From Streptomyces sp. NBC_00464 (GTDB taxonomy: Bacteria; Actinomycetota; Actinomycetes; Streptomycetales; Streptomycetaceae), in NCBI RefSeq assembly GCF_036013915.1, contig NZ_CP107899.1, forward strand, positions 1,364,001-1,428,000: a stretch of 64,000 nucleotides of DNA. Reading direction: 5' to 3'. Under the pieces are notes generated by a model. That model had not been told where the DNA came from, searched no databases, and saw only the letters and a program-made list of their open reading frames with translations. Positions 43,621 to 53,581 of this stretch are shown here, in pieces. The translations under genes were made by a program, and so were the position numbers. Position 1 is the stretch's first letter. The number at the start of each line of letters is the position of its first letter.

Positions 43621-43666
43621 GCACCGGGCGCGGGCCGCCCCCGAGGGGACGGCCCGCGCCCGGTGC
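43621..43666. terminator. Bidirectional terminator after the MFS gene
   Basis: GCACCGGGCGCGGGCC (43621-43636) pairs exactly with GGCCCGCGCCCGGTGC (43651-43666). It lies between two convergent genes and can serve both. Confidence 0.85.
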
Positions 43667-43681
43667 GGTGCACTCTGCCGA

Positions 43682-45613
43682 TCAGTACGGGTCGTACGGG
43701 TCGTAGGAGTCGTCCACGCCCTCGCGTTCGCTCCCGTTCTCCCCCGCCCCCAGCCCACGGCAGTCGCGCGCACTGAACGCGGGGTCCCGGTCCCCGAGGA
43801 TGTCCCGAGCCCTCGCCTCGCCCCAACTCGTGGCATACCAGGGCTCGTCCGAGTCACGCAGCGTCCGCTGGATCTTCTCCAGGGCGCAGGAGCGCAGCGG
43901 CTCCGGCAGGGTGTCGAGGGCGGGCACGGCATCGGCCGAGAGGCCGCTGAGGTACTCGATGTCGATCGAGTGATCGCTGCGGTGGTAGCGCTCGACGTTC
44001 TGTTCCGCGATCAGGCCGTCGGGCGAGATCAGTCCGAAGGCCAGGACGCCCACGGCCGCGCTCGCCGCGACGGCTCGCGGCAGCAGCTTCGCGCCGAAGA
44101 CACCGGCTGCCATGATCAGTACGAGCACCACACCCAGCCACAGCTCGACCGCTGCCACGGAAATCCGCAGCCTCGTCAGGCCGTACGCATCGACGTAGAG
44201 GTCCATGCGTCGCAACGCGGAGGCGACGACGACGAGTGTGAGCAGGCACAACGTGCCGAGCACTCCGCGGACGAGCGTACGGTCGCGTGCTCCGCCGCGC
44301 GGCGCCCAGCGCAGTGCGAGCGCGATGACCAGCAGAGTGAGCAGCGTGGCCCAGAGCAGCTGCCAGAATCCCTCGCGGGCGTACTCGGAGTAGCTGAGAT
44401 CGGTCTCCGCCATCACCTTGTCGTACCCGCCGAGGAGCACCGTGAGCTGAATGGCGAGGAAGGCGGCGAAGAGCAGGTTCAGGACGACCAGCGGCAGGGC
44501 CCATTCCAGCCGCCCGCGCGCCTTCCCCGGACGTACCGTCAGCCCGTCCCAGCGCACGGGGGCCGCAGCGGTGTACGCGGCGGCGAGCGCGCCGACGAGG
44601 CCGAGCGCGCCGAGGAAGAACCGCCACGGCCCGTCGCCGACGGACACATCGGGGATCAGGCTGCCGAGTACATCGGCGAACGCGGCGTCGGCGCTCGCGA
44701 AGAGCGCCCCGAACACCACGAGCAGGACGACCGCCACGACCGTGGACCTGAAGGCCACGCCCCAGCGGCCCCGGGAGCCCGACATCCGGTCGCGTACACC
44801 GCGGGCGCCCCAGCCCAGCGCTTCGGCGACGGAGGTGAGCAGGCCCAGCGAGCCGAGAAATATCCCGAGCCAGCTACGGCTGCCGTGCAGCGCGAGCGAG
44901 CCGAGGGCGAAGGCGGACACGATGGCGAGGAAGCTCGGCCAGCCCGCGTCGCGGAGTGCGGGGACGACGAGCAGAGCCAGCCCGCCGACCGCCCAGACAG
45001 CGGTCCAGGGGCGCAGCCGGCGTGCCGTCGCGCGGGCGGCGAAATACGCCGCGAGCGCTGCGGGAAGCGCCACGACGAGCAGGTTCAGGCCGATGCCCTC
45101 GCCGAGCAGCAGGGCACTGAGCAGTCCGGTGGCGAGTACGGCCCAGAGCGTGGCGCCCGGAATGGCTGCCGGCGTGACCGGGCGGAGCCGCGAGATCTCC
45201 GAAGGAGTCTGCTTGGTCTGCCCCCACGGATTGGGCTGCGCCGGCCGCACCTGCTGCGCGTAGGCGGGGACCCTCGGGGGTTCCGGCGGCCCGGGCGTCG
45301 AAGGCTGCGGTGCGGTGGAGCGCGGCTGCGGGACCCCGGGGCGCTCGGGCTCCCGCGGGCCCGCGCCGGTCGGTGGCGCCCCGGAACCGTCGTCCGGCCG
45401 AGCCTTCGCGGGCCTCTCGGCCGACACCGGCCGGGCCTCCCCGGGCGTGGTCGCCGGTTCGGAGACCCCCGACGCCCGGGACAGCCCCGACTGCCCGGAC
45501 GCCGCTGGCGGCTCGGCTGCTCCTGACGCCCCGGGCACTCCCGACGGCTCGGCCGCCCCCGATGCTCCGGGCGCACGCTCCGGCCGGGGTGATTCTGACG
45601 TGTGATCTGACAC
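43682..45613 (-). CDS. DUF4173 family integral membrane protein
   Basis: The 643-residue protein has a Pro/Gly/Ser-rich cytoplasmic N-terminus of about 150 residues, 12 or so transmembrane helices, and a soluble C-terminal part. The tail repeats 'YDPYDPY'. The helical region matches DUF4153/DUF4173 proteins ('RVRDRMSGSRGRW'-like loop, 'YSEYAREGFWQLLWATLLTLLVIAL'), which are of unknown function. I chose the GTG at 45613 because GGGGAGGGG lies directly before it. Confidence 0.78.
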   Translation of the reverse strand: MSDHTSESPRPERAPGASGAAEPSGVPGASGAAEPPAASGQSGLSRASGVSEPATTPGEARPVSAERPAKARPDDGSGAPPTGAGPREPERPGVPQPRSTAPQPSTPGPPEPPRVPAYAQQVRPAQPNPWGQTKQTPSEISRLRPVTPAAIPGATLWAVLATGLLSALLLGEGIGLNLLVVALPAALAAYFAARATARRLRPWTAVWAVGGLALLVVPALRDAGWPSFLAIVSAFALGSLALHGSRSWLGIFLGSLGLLTSVAEALGWGARGVRDRMSGSRGRWGVAFRSTVVAVVLLVVFGALFASADAAFADVLGSLIPDVSVGDGPWRFFLGALGLVGALAAAYTAAAPVRWDGLTVRPGKARGRLEWALPLVVLNLLFAAFLAIQLTVLLGGYDKVMAETDLSYSEYAREGFWQLLWATLLTLLVIALALRWAPRGGARDRTLVRGVLGTLCLLTLVVVASALRRMDLYVDAYGLTRLRISVAAVELWLGVVLVLIMAAGVFGAKLLPRAVAASAAVGVLAFGLISPDGLIAEQNVERYHRSDHSIDIEYLSGLSADAVPALDTLPEPLRSCALEKIQRTLRDSDEPWYATSWGEARARDILGDRDPAFSARDCRGLGAGENGSEREGVDDSYDPYDPY

Positions 45614-45811
45614 GGGACCCCTCCCCACCGAGGTCCGCTCACGCGAGCCCTGGCCAGCGCGGCCCCCCGGCGTCTCATTCGGTGCACACCCGTCATGATG
45701 ATCACTGCGGGCGGCGTGGCCGAAAGAGTAACCCCCCGTGACGGACGTCACCCGTACGGAGTAATGCTGTGGCAGTTCCGTGACAGTCGGCAGTCGGCAG
45801 TCGAAGGCTGC

Positions 45812-46708
45812 TTACCGCGACATCCAGGCGGGCAGCTCTTCCGTCTGTGCCGTCCACTGCGCCGGCGGCGCCCCCGCCGTGCCTGCCGCGACCACTCCGC
45901 CGACGATCGCGCACGTCGTGTCGACGTCACCGCCTGCCTGTGCGGTCACCCAGAAGGCCTGCTCGAAGTCGCCGAGGCTGCGCGCCGCGGACCAGAGAGC
46001 GAAGGGGACGGTGTCGTGCGCACTGGTACGGCGCCCGTTGCCGAGGACGGCGGCGACCGTGCCCGCGTCCTTGTAGTCCAGCATGTCACGGGCCCTGCGC
46101 AGTCCGGCGCCGACCGCGCTGCGCGGCACGAGCGCGATCACGCCGTCCAGAAGATCCGTCGGGCTCGGTGGTCCGGTGGGCGAGGCCGCCAGCGAGGCGG
46201 CCGCCGCGACCGCCATCGCACCGACGACGGCCTCCCGGTGCTGGTGCGTGGTGTACGAGGAGATCTCGGCCTGGTGCGTGGCCTGCTCGGGATCGTCCGC
46301 GTACCAGGCGCCGAGCGGCGCGATGCGCATCGACGAGCCGTTGCCCCACGAGCCCTGGCCCTGGAAGAGCGAGGAGGCCAGCTCGCGCCAGTCGCCACCC
46401 TCCCGGACCAGCCTGAGCAGGCGGTTCACGGCGGGGCCGTATCCCCGGTCGAAGTCGTGGTGCACTGCGAAGGAGTGGGCGAGGGCGTCCTGGTCGATAC
46501 GGCCGTGCTGCCCCAGCACAGCCAGCACCGAGGCGGCCATCTCGGTGTCGTCGGTCCACTGCCAGGGCCCGGGGGGCAGGGCTCGGTCCTTCAGGAGCGG
46601 ATAGTTGGCGGGCACAAAGAACTGGGAGCCCAGGGCGTCTCCCACGGAGAGGCCACGCAGGCTGGCAAGGGCGCGTTCGAAGCGCTGGTCGGAAGCGGAT
46701 TCGGTCAT
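45812..46708 (-). CDS. ADP-ribosylglycohydrolase family protein
   Basis: The 298-residue all-helical protein carries the family's magnesium sites: 'GLSVGDALGSQF', 'WTDDTEMAASV' and 'QAGGDVDTTCAIVGGVVAAGTAG'. Such enzymes remove ADP-ribose from proteins (DraG type) or cleave related ligands; the target is unknown. The ATG at 46708 has GGAGG close by; a GTG three codons upstream is possible. It starts ten bases after a histidine phosphatase gene, so the two are one operon. Confidence 0.88.
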   Translation of the reverse strand: MTESASDQRFERALASLRGLSVGDALGSQFFVPANYPLLKDRALPPGPWQWTDDTEMAASVLAVLGQHGRIDQDALAHSFAVHHDFDRGYGPAVNRLLRLVREGGDWRELASSLFQGQGSWGNGSSMRIAPLGAWYADDPEQATHQAEISSYTTHQHREAVVGAMAVAAAASLAASPTGPPSPTDLLDGVIALVPRSAVGAGLRRARDMLDYKDAGTVAAVLGNGRRTSAHDTVPFALWSAARSLGDFEQAFWVTAQAGGDVDTTCAIVGGVVAAGTAGAPPAQWTAQTEELPAWMSR

Positions 46709-46718
46709 CGCCTCCACT

Positions 46719-47378
46719 CTATCCGGTGATGCCGTACGGCTCAGGGGTACGCCAGCGCTCGAACGGCCTGTCCAGCGTGTAACGGCCGTCCTTGCCGAGT
46801 ACCAGCGTCCGGGATTCCCCGTTGCCGGGATTGGACAGCGATTCGAATTCGGCCACGGACCAGTGGAACCAGCGCATGCAGAACAGCCGCATCGTCAGTC
46901 CGTGCGTGACCAGCAGGACGTTCTGCGGGTGGTCGGGGTCCTCGAAGCTCCGGTACAGGCTCTCCAGGAACGCACCCACCCGGTCGTACACGTCCGCACC
47001 CGACTCGCCCTGCGCGAAGCGGTAGAAGAAGTGCCCATAGGCGTCCCGGTACGCCTTCTGGAGGCGGACGTCGTTCCGGTCCTGCCAGTTCCCCCAGTCC
47101 TGCTCGCGCAGCCGGGGCTCCTCGCGCACCCGGACGCTTTCGAGATCCAGCCCGAGGGACCGGAACGTCTCGTGCGTACGGCGATAGGGCGAGACGTACA
47201 CACTCACCCGCTCCCCGTCGAAGAGCTCGCGCAGCCGCACCCCCGTCTCACGGGACTGCCGCAGCCCGGCCGGGGTGAGCCTCAGTGCGTGGTCGGGCTC
47301 GCGCTCGTACACGGTGTCATCGGCATTGCCCTCGGACTCGCCGTGCCTGACGAGGACAATGCGTTGCGGTCTTGCCAT
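46719..47378 (-). CDS. Histidine phosphatase (phosphoglycerate mutase-like)
   Basis: The 219-residue enzyme has the phospho-histidine motif RHG in 'IVLVRHGESEGN' and the second histidine in 'LLVTHGLTMR', with Glu in 'EDPRLREQDWGNW'-like context. It is a cytosolic phosphatase or mutase of unknown substrate. It is followed ten bases later by the ADP-ribosylglycohydrolase gene, which suggests linked function, for example handling of ADP-ribose or its phosphates, but this is only context. Confidence 0.88.
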   Translation of the reverse strand: MARPQRIVLVRHGESEGNADDTVYEREPDHALRLTPAGLRQSRETGVRLRELFDGERVSVYVSPYRRTHETFRSLGLDLESVRVREEPRLREQDWGNWQDRNDVRLQKAYRDAYGHFFYRFAQGESGADVYDRVGAFLESLYRSFEDPDHPQNVLLVTHGLTMRLFCMRWFHWSVAEFESLSNPGNGESRTLVLGKDGRYTLDRPFERWRTPEPYGITG

Positions 47379-47471
47379 GTACCGACCCTAGATCGAGTCG
47401 CCGCCGTTCGAGCAGTTGTCCGGAACTCGACCGTGCATGTCGCCGAGGAAATCGCGGTCGCCCCGGCCGGG

Positions 47472-48077
47472 TCACACGGTCCAGGCCGGTTCGAGCTGGA
47501 CGACATCGCCGGCCAGCGAGACCACGTCGTCCTCGGTCTGCGCCCGCTGCGAGAGCCGGTCCACGCTCCCCGGCCGGTACTTGCCGCGCTCGGCGCTCGA
47601 CTGCCACATCGACAGAACCAGAAACTCGTGTCCGGGCGCCTCGCCGAAGACGCCGCGCAGCATCCCGGGTGATCCGGCCATCGCGGGATTCCACACGCGC
47701 TGCTGCATCAGCGCAAAGTGCTCCACCCGGTCCTCATGGACCCTGCTGTGCGCGACCCTGACCACATCCGCGTCGGTGAAGTGGGGTTCGAAGCCGGTCT
47801 TCACGTCGAAGCGGTACTCGAACAACTTGACCTGGATGTCGTTGCACGTACCGGCCTGCGCGGCAGCCAGGGCGTCATGGCCGCGCGCCATGAACGAGTC
47901 GTAGAAGACCCTGTTCTCCCAGAACGCGAAGACATGGGCGACCTCCGGCCGGCTGCGGCTCCAGCCACCGCCCTGACCCCTGAACCCCGGCTCACCCAGT
48001 AGCCCCGCCCACTTCCGCTGCTCCCGCTCGAAACCGCGACGGTCACCCACATTGCAGCGAATCCACTTGACCAGCAC
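47472..48077 (-). CDS. DUF4937 (YdbC-like) protein
   Basis: The 201-residue protein has two alpha/beta repeats like dimeric monooxygenase-fold (ABM-like) proteins: 'VKWIRCNVGDRRGFEREQRKWAGL..' and 'HEFLVLSMWQSSAERGKY'. I recognise it as DUF4937/YdbC type, function unknown. It begins at a GTG with no ribosome binding site; a TACGAT -10 hexamer ends six bases upstream, so it is probably read from a leaderless transcript. It diverges from the DUF1152 gene. Confidence 0.75.
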   Translation of the reverse strand: MLVKWIRCNVGDRRGFEREQRKWAGLLGEPGFRGQGGGWSRSRPEVAHVFAFWENRVFYDSFMARGHDALAAAQAGTCNDIQVKLFEYRFDVKTGFEPHFTDADVVRVAHSRVHEDRVEHFALMQQRVWNPAMAGSPGMLRGVFGEAPGHEFLVLSMWQSSAERGKYRPGSVDRLSQRAQTEDDVVSLAGDVVQLEPAWTV

Positions 48078-48143
48078 TGCATCATCGTACGGGTGACGGA
48101 CGTGGCGTGGGTCACGCTCTGTCGGAGTGCATCAGAACCGGTC

Positions 48144-49124
48144 ATGGCCGATCACACAATGATCGCCATGACCTCGCTGCATGCCAACCCGCTGTTCGAA
48201 CGCCTCGATTCGGCAGAACGGATCCTCGTCGCCGGTGCGGGCGGAGGCTTCGACATCTACGCCGGGCTCCCCCTCGCGCTCTCCCTGATCCACCGGAACA
48301 AACAGGTGCAGTTCGCCAATCTGTCCTTCAGTGCGCTCGAAGGGCTCCCCCTCGACTCCTGGCTCGCCCCCGACCTCGCCGTCATCACCCCCGAAACCTC
48401 CCTCCACCAGCCGTACTTCCCGGAGCGGACCCTCGCGCAGTGGCTCACCCTGCACGGCTACCCGGGCCGCGTCCACGCCCTGTCCCGTACGGGCGTGCAG
48501 CCGCTGCGCGACGCCTACCGTGCGCTGATCGAGCGGTACGACATCGACGCGGTCGTTCTCGTCGACGGGGGTACCGACATCCTGATGAGGGGCGACGAAT
48601 CCGGCCTGGGGACCCCGGAGGAGGACCTGACCAGCGTCGCGGCGCTCTCCGCGATCGAAGGACCGGACCGGCTGGTCGTCTCCATCGGCTTCGGCGTCGA
48701 CGCCTACCACGGCGTGAGCCACGGACTCGTCCTGGAGAACATCGCCGCGCTCGAACGCGACGGCGCGTACCTGGGCGCGTTCTCCGTGCCCCGTACGACC
48801 CGCGAGGGCGCGCTGTTCCTCGACGCGGTGGCCCATGCCCAGGAGCACACACCCGATCATCCGAGCATCGTCAACGGATCGATCGCCGCGGCGGTCCGGG
48901 GAGAGTTCGGAGACGTCAGGTTCACCTCGCGCACCAGCAACAGCGAGCTGTTCATCAATCCACTGATGTCGCTGTACTTCGCCTTCGAACTGGAGGGAAT
49001 CGCCCGCAACTGCCTCTATCTGGACCGCATCGAGCACACCCACCTCATGCGTCAGGTCAGCAGCGCGATCGAGGCGTTCCGGGACGAGGTGCGCGGCCGC
49101 CCGCCGCGCCGGATCCCGCATTGA
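48144..49124 (+). CDS. DUF1152 family protein
   Basis: The 326-residue protein belongs to DUF1152: 'AERILVAGAGGGFDIYAGLPLALSL' near the start looks like a nucleotide-binding loop. Later segments are 'AVVLVDGGTDILMRGDE' and 'SIGFGVDAYHGVSHGL'. It is probably a cytosolic enzyme, of unknown reaction. Start is uncertain: ATGs at 48144, 48159 and 48168 are in frame and none has a ribosome binding site. It lies upstream of terD in the same direction. Confidence 0.75.
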   Translation: MADHTMIAMTSLHANPLFERLDSAERILVAGAGGGFDIYAGLPLALSLIHRNKQVQFANLSFSALEGLPLDSWLAPDLAVITPETSLHQPYFPERTLAQWLTLHGYPGRVHALSRTGVQPLRDAYRALIERYDIDAVVLVDGGTDILMRGDESGLGTPEEDLTSVAALSAIEGPDRLVVSIGFGVDAYHGVSHGLVLENIAALERDGAYLGAFSVPRTTREGALFLDAVAHAQEHTPDHPSIVNGSIAAAVRGEFGDVRFTSRTSNSELFINPLMSLYFAFELEGIARNCLYLDRIEHTHLMRQVSSAIEAFRDEVRGRPPRRIPH

Positions 49125-49252
49125 GACACCGGGTCCCCCACGGTGGCGCGATTACGCCCCTCACCCCCAAGCCGGTTGGTTCCAGCGGCCGTTACGGACA
49201 TGATCGGGTGATAGAACCGGACCGACGGCCCCGCGCGAAGGAGCGAAGTCCG

Positions 49253-49789
49253 ATGAGCACTCCCAACAAGGACATCGAGAAGATCGAGGTCAGGGTCAAG
49301 TGGGATCCCAGCCCGCACGGCGAGCCCGCCAACGACCTCGACATCATCGCGGCGACCTATCCGGCCGAGGAGCCGTACGGCAGCCCCGCGTATCTCGTGC
49401 ACTTCGACAGCCGCGCGCCCGACGGCACCATCACACTCAACCGCGACAGCAGGACCGGTCAGGGCCTGGGGTACGACGAGGTCATGACGCTGGAGCTGGA
49501 CCGGCTCTCGGAGGCGTACTCCCGGGTCGTGGTCGGTGTCGCCATTCAGCAGCGCGACGGCCACAAGGCGTTCGGGGCGATAGAGAACACCGCCGTGCAG
49601 ATCCGTGAGGGTTACACCGTCCTGTCCGAGGACGACTTCTCGGCGGTCGGTGCGGCGACTGCGGCCGTCATCGCCGAGTTCGTGAGGGACTCCTCCGGGG
49701 TCTGGAACTTCCACGACACGGTGCGCGGATTCGACGGGGACGCCGACTCGTTCGCCGCGGCCATGGGAAGCCGTCCGCCCGGAGCGTGA
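49253..49789 (+). CDS. TerD-family protein
   Basis: The 178-residue protein shows the TerD calcium-binding pattern ('NDLDIIAATYP', 'DSRAPDGTITLNRDSRTGQG') and the shared strand 'VVVGVAIQQRDGHKAFGAIEN'. TerD proteins bind calcium and are linked to tellurite and stress responses; streptomycetes carry many paralogues with developmental roles. The ATG follows GAAGGAG. A strong hairpin ends the gene. Confidence 0.88.
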   Translation: MSTPNKDIEKIEVRVKWDPSPHGEPANDLDIIAATYPAEEPYGSPAYLVHFDSRAPDGTITLNRDSRTGQGLGYDEVMTLELDRLSEAYSRVVVGVAIQQRDGHKAFGAIENTAVQIREGYTVLSEDDFSAVGAATAAVIAEFVRDSSGVWNFHDTVRGFDGDADSFAAAMGSRPPGA

Positions 49790-49806
49790 CGCGCCGGGCG
49801 GACAAG

Positions 49807-49857
49807 CGAAGGGGGCGGGCAGGAACTCCACGATCGGAGTCCTGCCCGCCCCCTTCG
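49807..49857. terminator. Bidirectional terminator between terD-like gene and nrdJ
   Basis: CGAAGGGGGCGGGCAGGA...CTCC pairs with GGAG..TCCTGCCCGCCCCCTTCG, a long GC stem with a small bulge. It lies between convergent genes. Confidence 0.85.
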
Positions 49858-49893
49858 GCAAGGCCGTAGCCCCTCTCGGGGCATCCGGTTCGG

Positions 49894-52800
49894 TCAGCTG
49901 CAACCGCTGGTCGAGCCGCAGCCCTCGCAGATGTAGCAGGAACCGGCGCGCTGCATCTTCGTACCGCAGGAGAAGCAGAGCGGCGCGTCGGCACTGATGC
50001 CGAGCTGCATCTCGACCAGTTCGGCCGAGGTGTGCGCCGTCTTCGGAGCCGGCGTGCCGGCCTCCTGCACCGGGGCCACGGCCTTCAGCGGCTCCGGCTG
50101 CCGCACCGGGGCCGACTGGGCCAGGCTCTCGGCCTCCAGCTGCTCCTCCTCGAACGTCGGCTCGTAGGAGCCGGTGTCGAGGTGGCGCTGACGCTCCTCG
50201 GCGGAGTGGATACCGAGTGCCGAGCGGGTCTCGAAGGGCAGGAAGTCCAGCGCCAGGCGGCGGAAGATGTAGTCGACGATCGACTGCGCCATCCGCACGT
50301 CCGGGTCGTCCGTCATGCCGGCCGGCTCGAAGCGCATGTTGGTGAACTTCGAGACGTACGTCTCCAGCGGAACGCCGTACTGCAGGCCCACCGAGACGGC
50401 GATGGAGAAGGCGTCCATCATGCCCGCGAGGGTCGAGCCCTGCTTGGACATCTTCAGGAAGACCTCGCCGAGACCGTCGTCCGGGTAGGAGTTGGCGGTC
50501 ATGTAACCCTCGGCGCCGCCCACCGTGAAGGAGGTGGTGATGCCGGGCCGGCCCTTGGGCAGACGCTTGCGGACCGGGCGGTACTCGACGACCTTCTCGA
50601 CCGCGGTACGGATGGTGTCCTCGGCCTTGGCCGTGACGGCCTCCTTCTCCTTCTCCTTGGTCTTCGCGGAGAGGGGCTGGCCGACCTTGCAGTTGTCGCG
50701 GTAGATCGCGAGCGCCTTGACGCCCATCTTCCACGCCTCGAAGTAGACCTCTTCGACGTCCTCGACGGTGGCCGTCTCCGGCAGGTTCACCGTCTTGGAG
50801 AGCGCACCGGAGATCCACGGCTGGATGGCCGCCATCATCCGGACGTGGCCCATCGCGGAGATGGAACGCTCGCCCATCGCGCAGTCGAAGACCTCGTAGT
50901 GCTCGGTCTTCAGGCCGGGGGCGTCGATCACGTTGCCGTTCTCGGCGATGTGGGCGACGACCGCCTCGATCTGCTCCTCCTGGTAACCCAGGCGGCGCAG
51001 GGCCTGCGGGACGGTGCCGTTGACGATCTGCATCGAGCCGCCGCCGACCAGCTTCTTGAACTTGACCAGGGCGAGGTCGGGCTCGAGGCCGGTGGTGTCG
51101 CAGGACATCGCGAGACCGATGGTGCCGGTGGGCGCGATGACCGAGGCCTGCGCGTTACGGAAACCGTTCTTCGCGCCGAGGCGGATGACGTCCTGCCAGG
51201 CCTCCGTCGCGGCGGCCCAGACGGGGTTGTCCAGGTCGTCGGCGTGCACGGCCACCGCGTTGGCGTCGGCGTGCTGCTTCATCACGCGCTGGTGCGGCTC
51301 GGCGTTGCGGGCGTAGCCGTCGTACGGGCCGACGACCGCGGCCAGCTCGGCGGAGCGCTTGTACGAGGTGCCGGTCATCAGCGAGGTGATGGCACCGGCG
51401 AGCGCGCGGCCGCCGTCGCTGTCGTACGCGTGGCCGGTCGCCATCAGCAGGGCGCCGAGGTTGGCGTAACCGATGCCCAGCTGACGGAAGGCGCGGGTGT
51501 TCTCACCGATCTTCTCGGTGGGGAAGTCCGCGAAGCAGATGGAGATGTCCATCGCGGTGATGACCAGCTCGACGACCTTGGCGAAGCGCTCGGACTCGAA
51601 GGACTGGTTGCCCAGGCCGTCGTCCTTGAGGAACTTCATCAGGTTCAGCGAGGCGAGGTTGCACGAGGTGTTGTCCAGGTGCATGTACTCGCTGCACGGG
51701 TTCGAGCCGTTGATCCGGCCGGACTCCGGGCAGGTGTGCCAGGCGTTGATGGTGTCGTCGTACTGGATGCCCGGGTCGGCGCAGGCCCAGGCGGCCTCGG
51801 CCATCTTGCGGAAGAGGGACTTGGCCTCGACCTCTTCGATGACGTCGCCGGTCATCCGGGCGCGCAGCCCGAACTTACCGCCGGACTCGACGGCCTTCAT
51901 GAACTCGTCGTTCACGCGGACCGAGTTGTTGGCGTTCTGGTACTGGACGGACGTGATGTCGTCGCCGCCCAGGTCCATGTCGAAGCCCGCGTCACGCAGG
52001 GCGCGGATCTTCTCCTCCTCCTTCACCTTGGTCTCGATGAAGTTCTCGATGTCGGGGTGGTCGACGTCGAGAATGACCATCTTGGCCGCGCGGCGGGTGG
52101 CGCCACCGGACTTGATCGTTCCGGCGGACGCGTCGGCGCCCCGCATGAAGGAGACCGGTCCCGAGGCGTTGCCGCCGGAGGAGAGGAGCTCCTTGGAGGA
52201 GCGGATACGGGAGAGGTTCAGGCCGGCACCGGAGCCGCCCTTGAAGATCATCCCCTCTTCCTTGTACCAGTCGAGGATCGACTCCATGGAGTCGTCGACG
52301 GCCAGGATGAAGCAGGCGGAGACCTGCTGCGGCTGGGGAGTGCCGACGTTGAACCAGACCGGCGAGTTGAAGCTGAAGATCTGGTGCAGGAGGGCGTACG
52401 CCAGCTCGTGCTCGAAGATCTCGGCGTCCGCGGGAGAGGCGAAGTAGTTGTAGTCCTCGCCGGCCTTCCGGTACGTCTTCACGATCCGGTCGATCAGCTG
52501 TCGCAGACCGGTCTCGCGCTGAGGGGTGCCGACAGCCCCACGGAAGTACTTGCTGGTGACGATGTTGACCGCGTTCACCGACCAGAAGTCGGGGAACTCG
52601 ACGCCACGCTGCTCGAAGTTGATCGAGCCGTCGCGCCAGTTGGTCATGACGACGTCACGGCGCTCCCACGCCACCTCGTCGTACGGATGCACGCCGGGAG
52701 TGGTGTGGATGCGCTCGATACGCAGGCCCTGCTTGGTCGCAGTCGACTTGGCTCCCTTGTTGCGGGAACCTCGTGCCGGGCCGCTCGCCGTCTCTGTCAT
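49894..52800 (-). CDS. nrdJ: Vitamin B12-dependent (class II) ribonucleotide reductase
   Basis: The 968-residue enzyme reduces ribonucleotides to deoxyribonucleotides with adenosylcobalamin, in any oxygen condition. It shows 'QVSACFILAVDDSMESI' (redox Cys), 'NGSNPCSEYMHLDNTSCNLASLNL' (thiyl-radical Cys region) and 'APTGTIG'. It ends with a zinc ribbon 'CFSCGTKMQRAGSCYICEGCGS' that recycles the disulfide. The ATG follows GGAGG closely. It lies downstream of nrdR with 158 bp between; both are probably one operon held down by NrdR through the boxes ahead of nrdR. Confidence 0.97.
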   Translation of the reverse strand: MTETASGPARGSRNKGAKSTATKQGLRIERIHTTPGVHPYDEVAWERRDVVMTNWRDGSINFEQRGVEFPDFWSVNAVNIVTSKYFRGAVGTPQRETGLRQLIDRIVKTYRKAGEDYNYFASPADAEIFEHELAYALLHQIFSFNSPVWFNVGTPQPQQVSACFILAVDDSMESILDWYKEEGMIFKGGSGAGLNLSRIRSSKELLSSGGNASGPVSFMRGADASAGTIKSGGATRRAAKMVILDVDHPDIENFIETKVKEEEKIRALRDAGFDMDLGGDDITSVQYQNANNSVRVNDEFMKAVESGGKFGLRARMTGDVIEEVEAKSLFRKMAEAAWACADPGIQYDDTINAWHTCPESGRINGSNPCSEYMHLDNTSCNLASLNLMKFLKDDGLGNQSFESERFAKVVELVITAMDISICFADFPTEKIGENTRAFRQLGIGYANLGALLMATGHAYDSDGGRALAGAITSLMTGTSYKRSAELAAVVGPYDGYARNAEPHQRVMKQHADANAVAVHADDLDNPVWAAATEAWQDVIRLGAKNGFRNAQASVIAPTGTIGLAMSCDTTGLEPDLALVKFKKLVGGGSMQIVNGTVPQALRRLGYQEEQIEAVVAHIAENGNVIDAPGLKTEHYEVFDCAMGERSISAMGHVRMMAAIQPWISGALSKTVNLPETATVEDVEEVYFEAWKMGVKALAIYRDNCKVGQPLSAKTKEKEKEAVTAKAEDTIRTAVEKVVEYRPVRKRLPKGRPGITTSFTVGGAEGYMTANSYPDDGLGEVFLKMSKQGSTLAGMMDAFSIAVSVGLQYGVPLETYVSKFTNMRFEPAGMTDDPDVRMAQSIVDYIFRRLALDFLPFETRSALGIHSAEERQRHLDTGSYEPTFEEEQLEAESLAQSAPVRQPEPLKAVAPVQEAGTPAPKTAHTSAELVEMQLGISADAPLCFSCGTKMQRAGSCYICEGCGSTSGCS

Positions 52801-52958
52801 GCCGCCTCCCATATGTGGGCAAAAACGCCCTGAAGTGCCGAGAACTTCCCCGGCACAGTGTGTGTCTGATACTTCGGACGCCGTCATGCGTCATCCGGAG
52901 CAGGTCCAGGTGCCGGCCCGCAGCCGATCTTCGGATCAGTGGGGCCGACGAGTGCCGC

Positions 52959-53471
52959 TCAGTCGGCGGCGACGGCGGGAACGGGAACCTCAAGGGTCTC
53001 GCCGGTCCCGCATCCTTGTACGGGAGGCCGTCGCTCGCGGAGTTCCACGATGGCGGCCTCGAAGTCTTCGAGGCTGTCGAACGCCCGGTATACGGACGCG
53101 AACCGCAGGTACGCGACGAGGTCGAGCTCCTGCAGGGGGCCGAGGATGGCCAGACCCACGTCGTGAGTGGTCAGCTCGGCGCTGCCGGTGGCGCGCACCG
53201 CTTCCTCGACCCGCTGGCCGAGTTTGGCGAGGGCGTCCTCGGTGACCGGCCTTCCCTGGCACGCCTTGCGTACGCCGGAGATGACCTTGGTGCGGCTGAA
53301 GGGCTCGGTGACACCGCTGCGCTTGACCACCATGAGCGAGCAGGTCTCCACCGTCGTGAAACGGCGGGAGCAGTCGGGACACTGCCGACGTCGGCGGATC
53401 GAGGTCCCGTCGTCGGTGGTGCGACTGTCGACGACCCGGCTGTCGGGGTGCCTGCAGAAGGGGCAGTGCAT
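52959..53471 (-). CDS. nrdR: NrdR, ATP-cone repressor of ribonucleotide reductase genes
   Basis: The 170-residue protein has a four-Cys zinc ribbon (Cys3, Cys6, Cys31, Cys34 in '[18 protein letters not shown]') and an ATP-cone domain ('[32 protein letters not shown]'). It senses ATP/dATP and represses nrd operons. The ATG follows AAGGAGG. Two NrdR boxes lie in its own leader region, so it controls itself and nrdJ. Length is typical for streptomycetes, with a short acidic tail. Confidence 0.97.
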   Translation of the reverse strand: MHCPFCRHPDSRVVDSRTTDDGTSIRRRRQCPDCSRRFTTVETCSLMVVKRSGVTEPFSRTKVISGVRKACQGRPVTEDALAKLGQRVEEAVRATGSAELTTHDVGLAILGPLQELDLVAYLRFASVYRAFDSLEDFEAAIVELRERRPPVQGCGTGETLEVPVPAVAAD

Positions 53472-53581
53472 GGCTCCCAACCCTCCTTCACAGCACGACT
53501 GAATAGCCTCTTCAGGCCCGGTGAGGGGCCCTCGAAGCGGTCTCAAGCATAGGCGATGACCGCACCCCCGATGGACGGGGA

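Noticed and set aside
50032..52833. 933-codon plus-strand frame over nrdJ
   Set aside because: Antisense shadow of nrdJ with biased composition.
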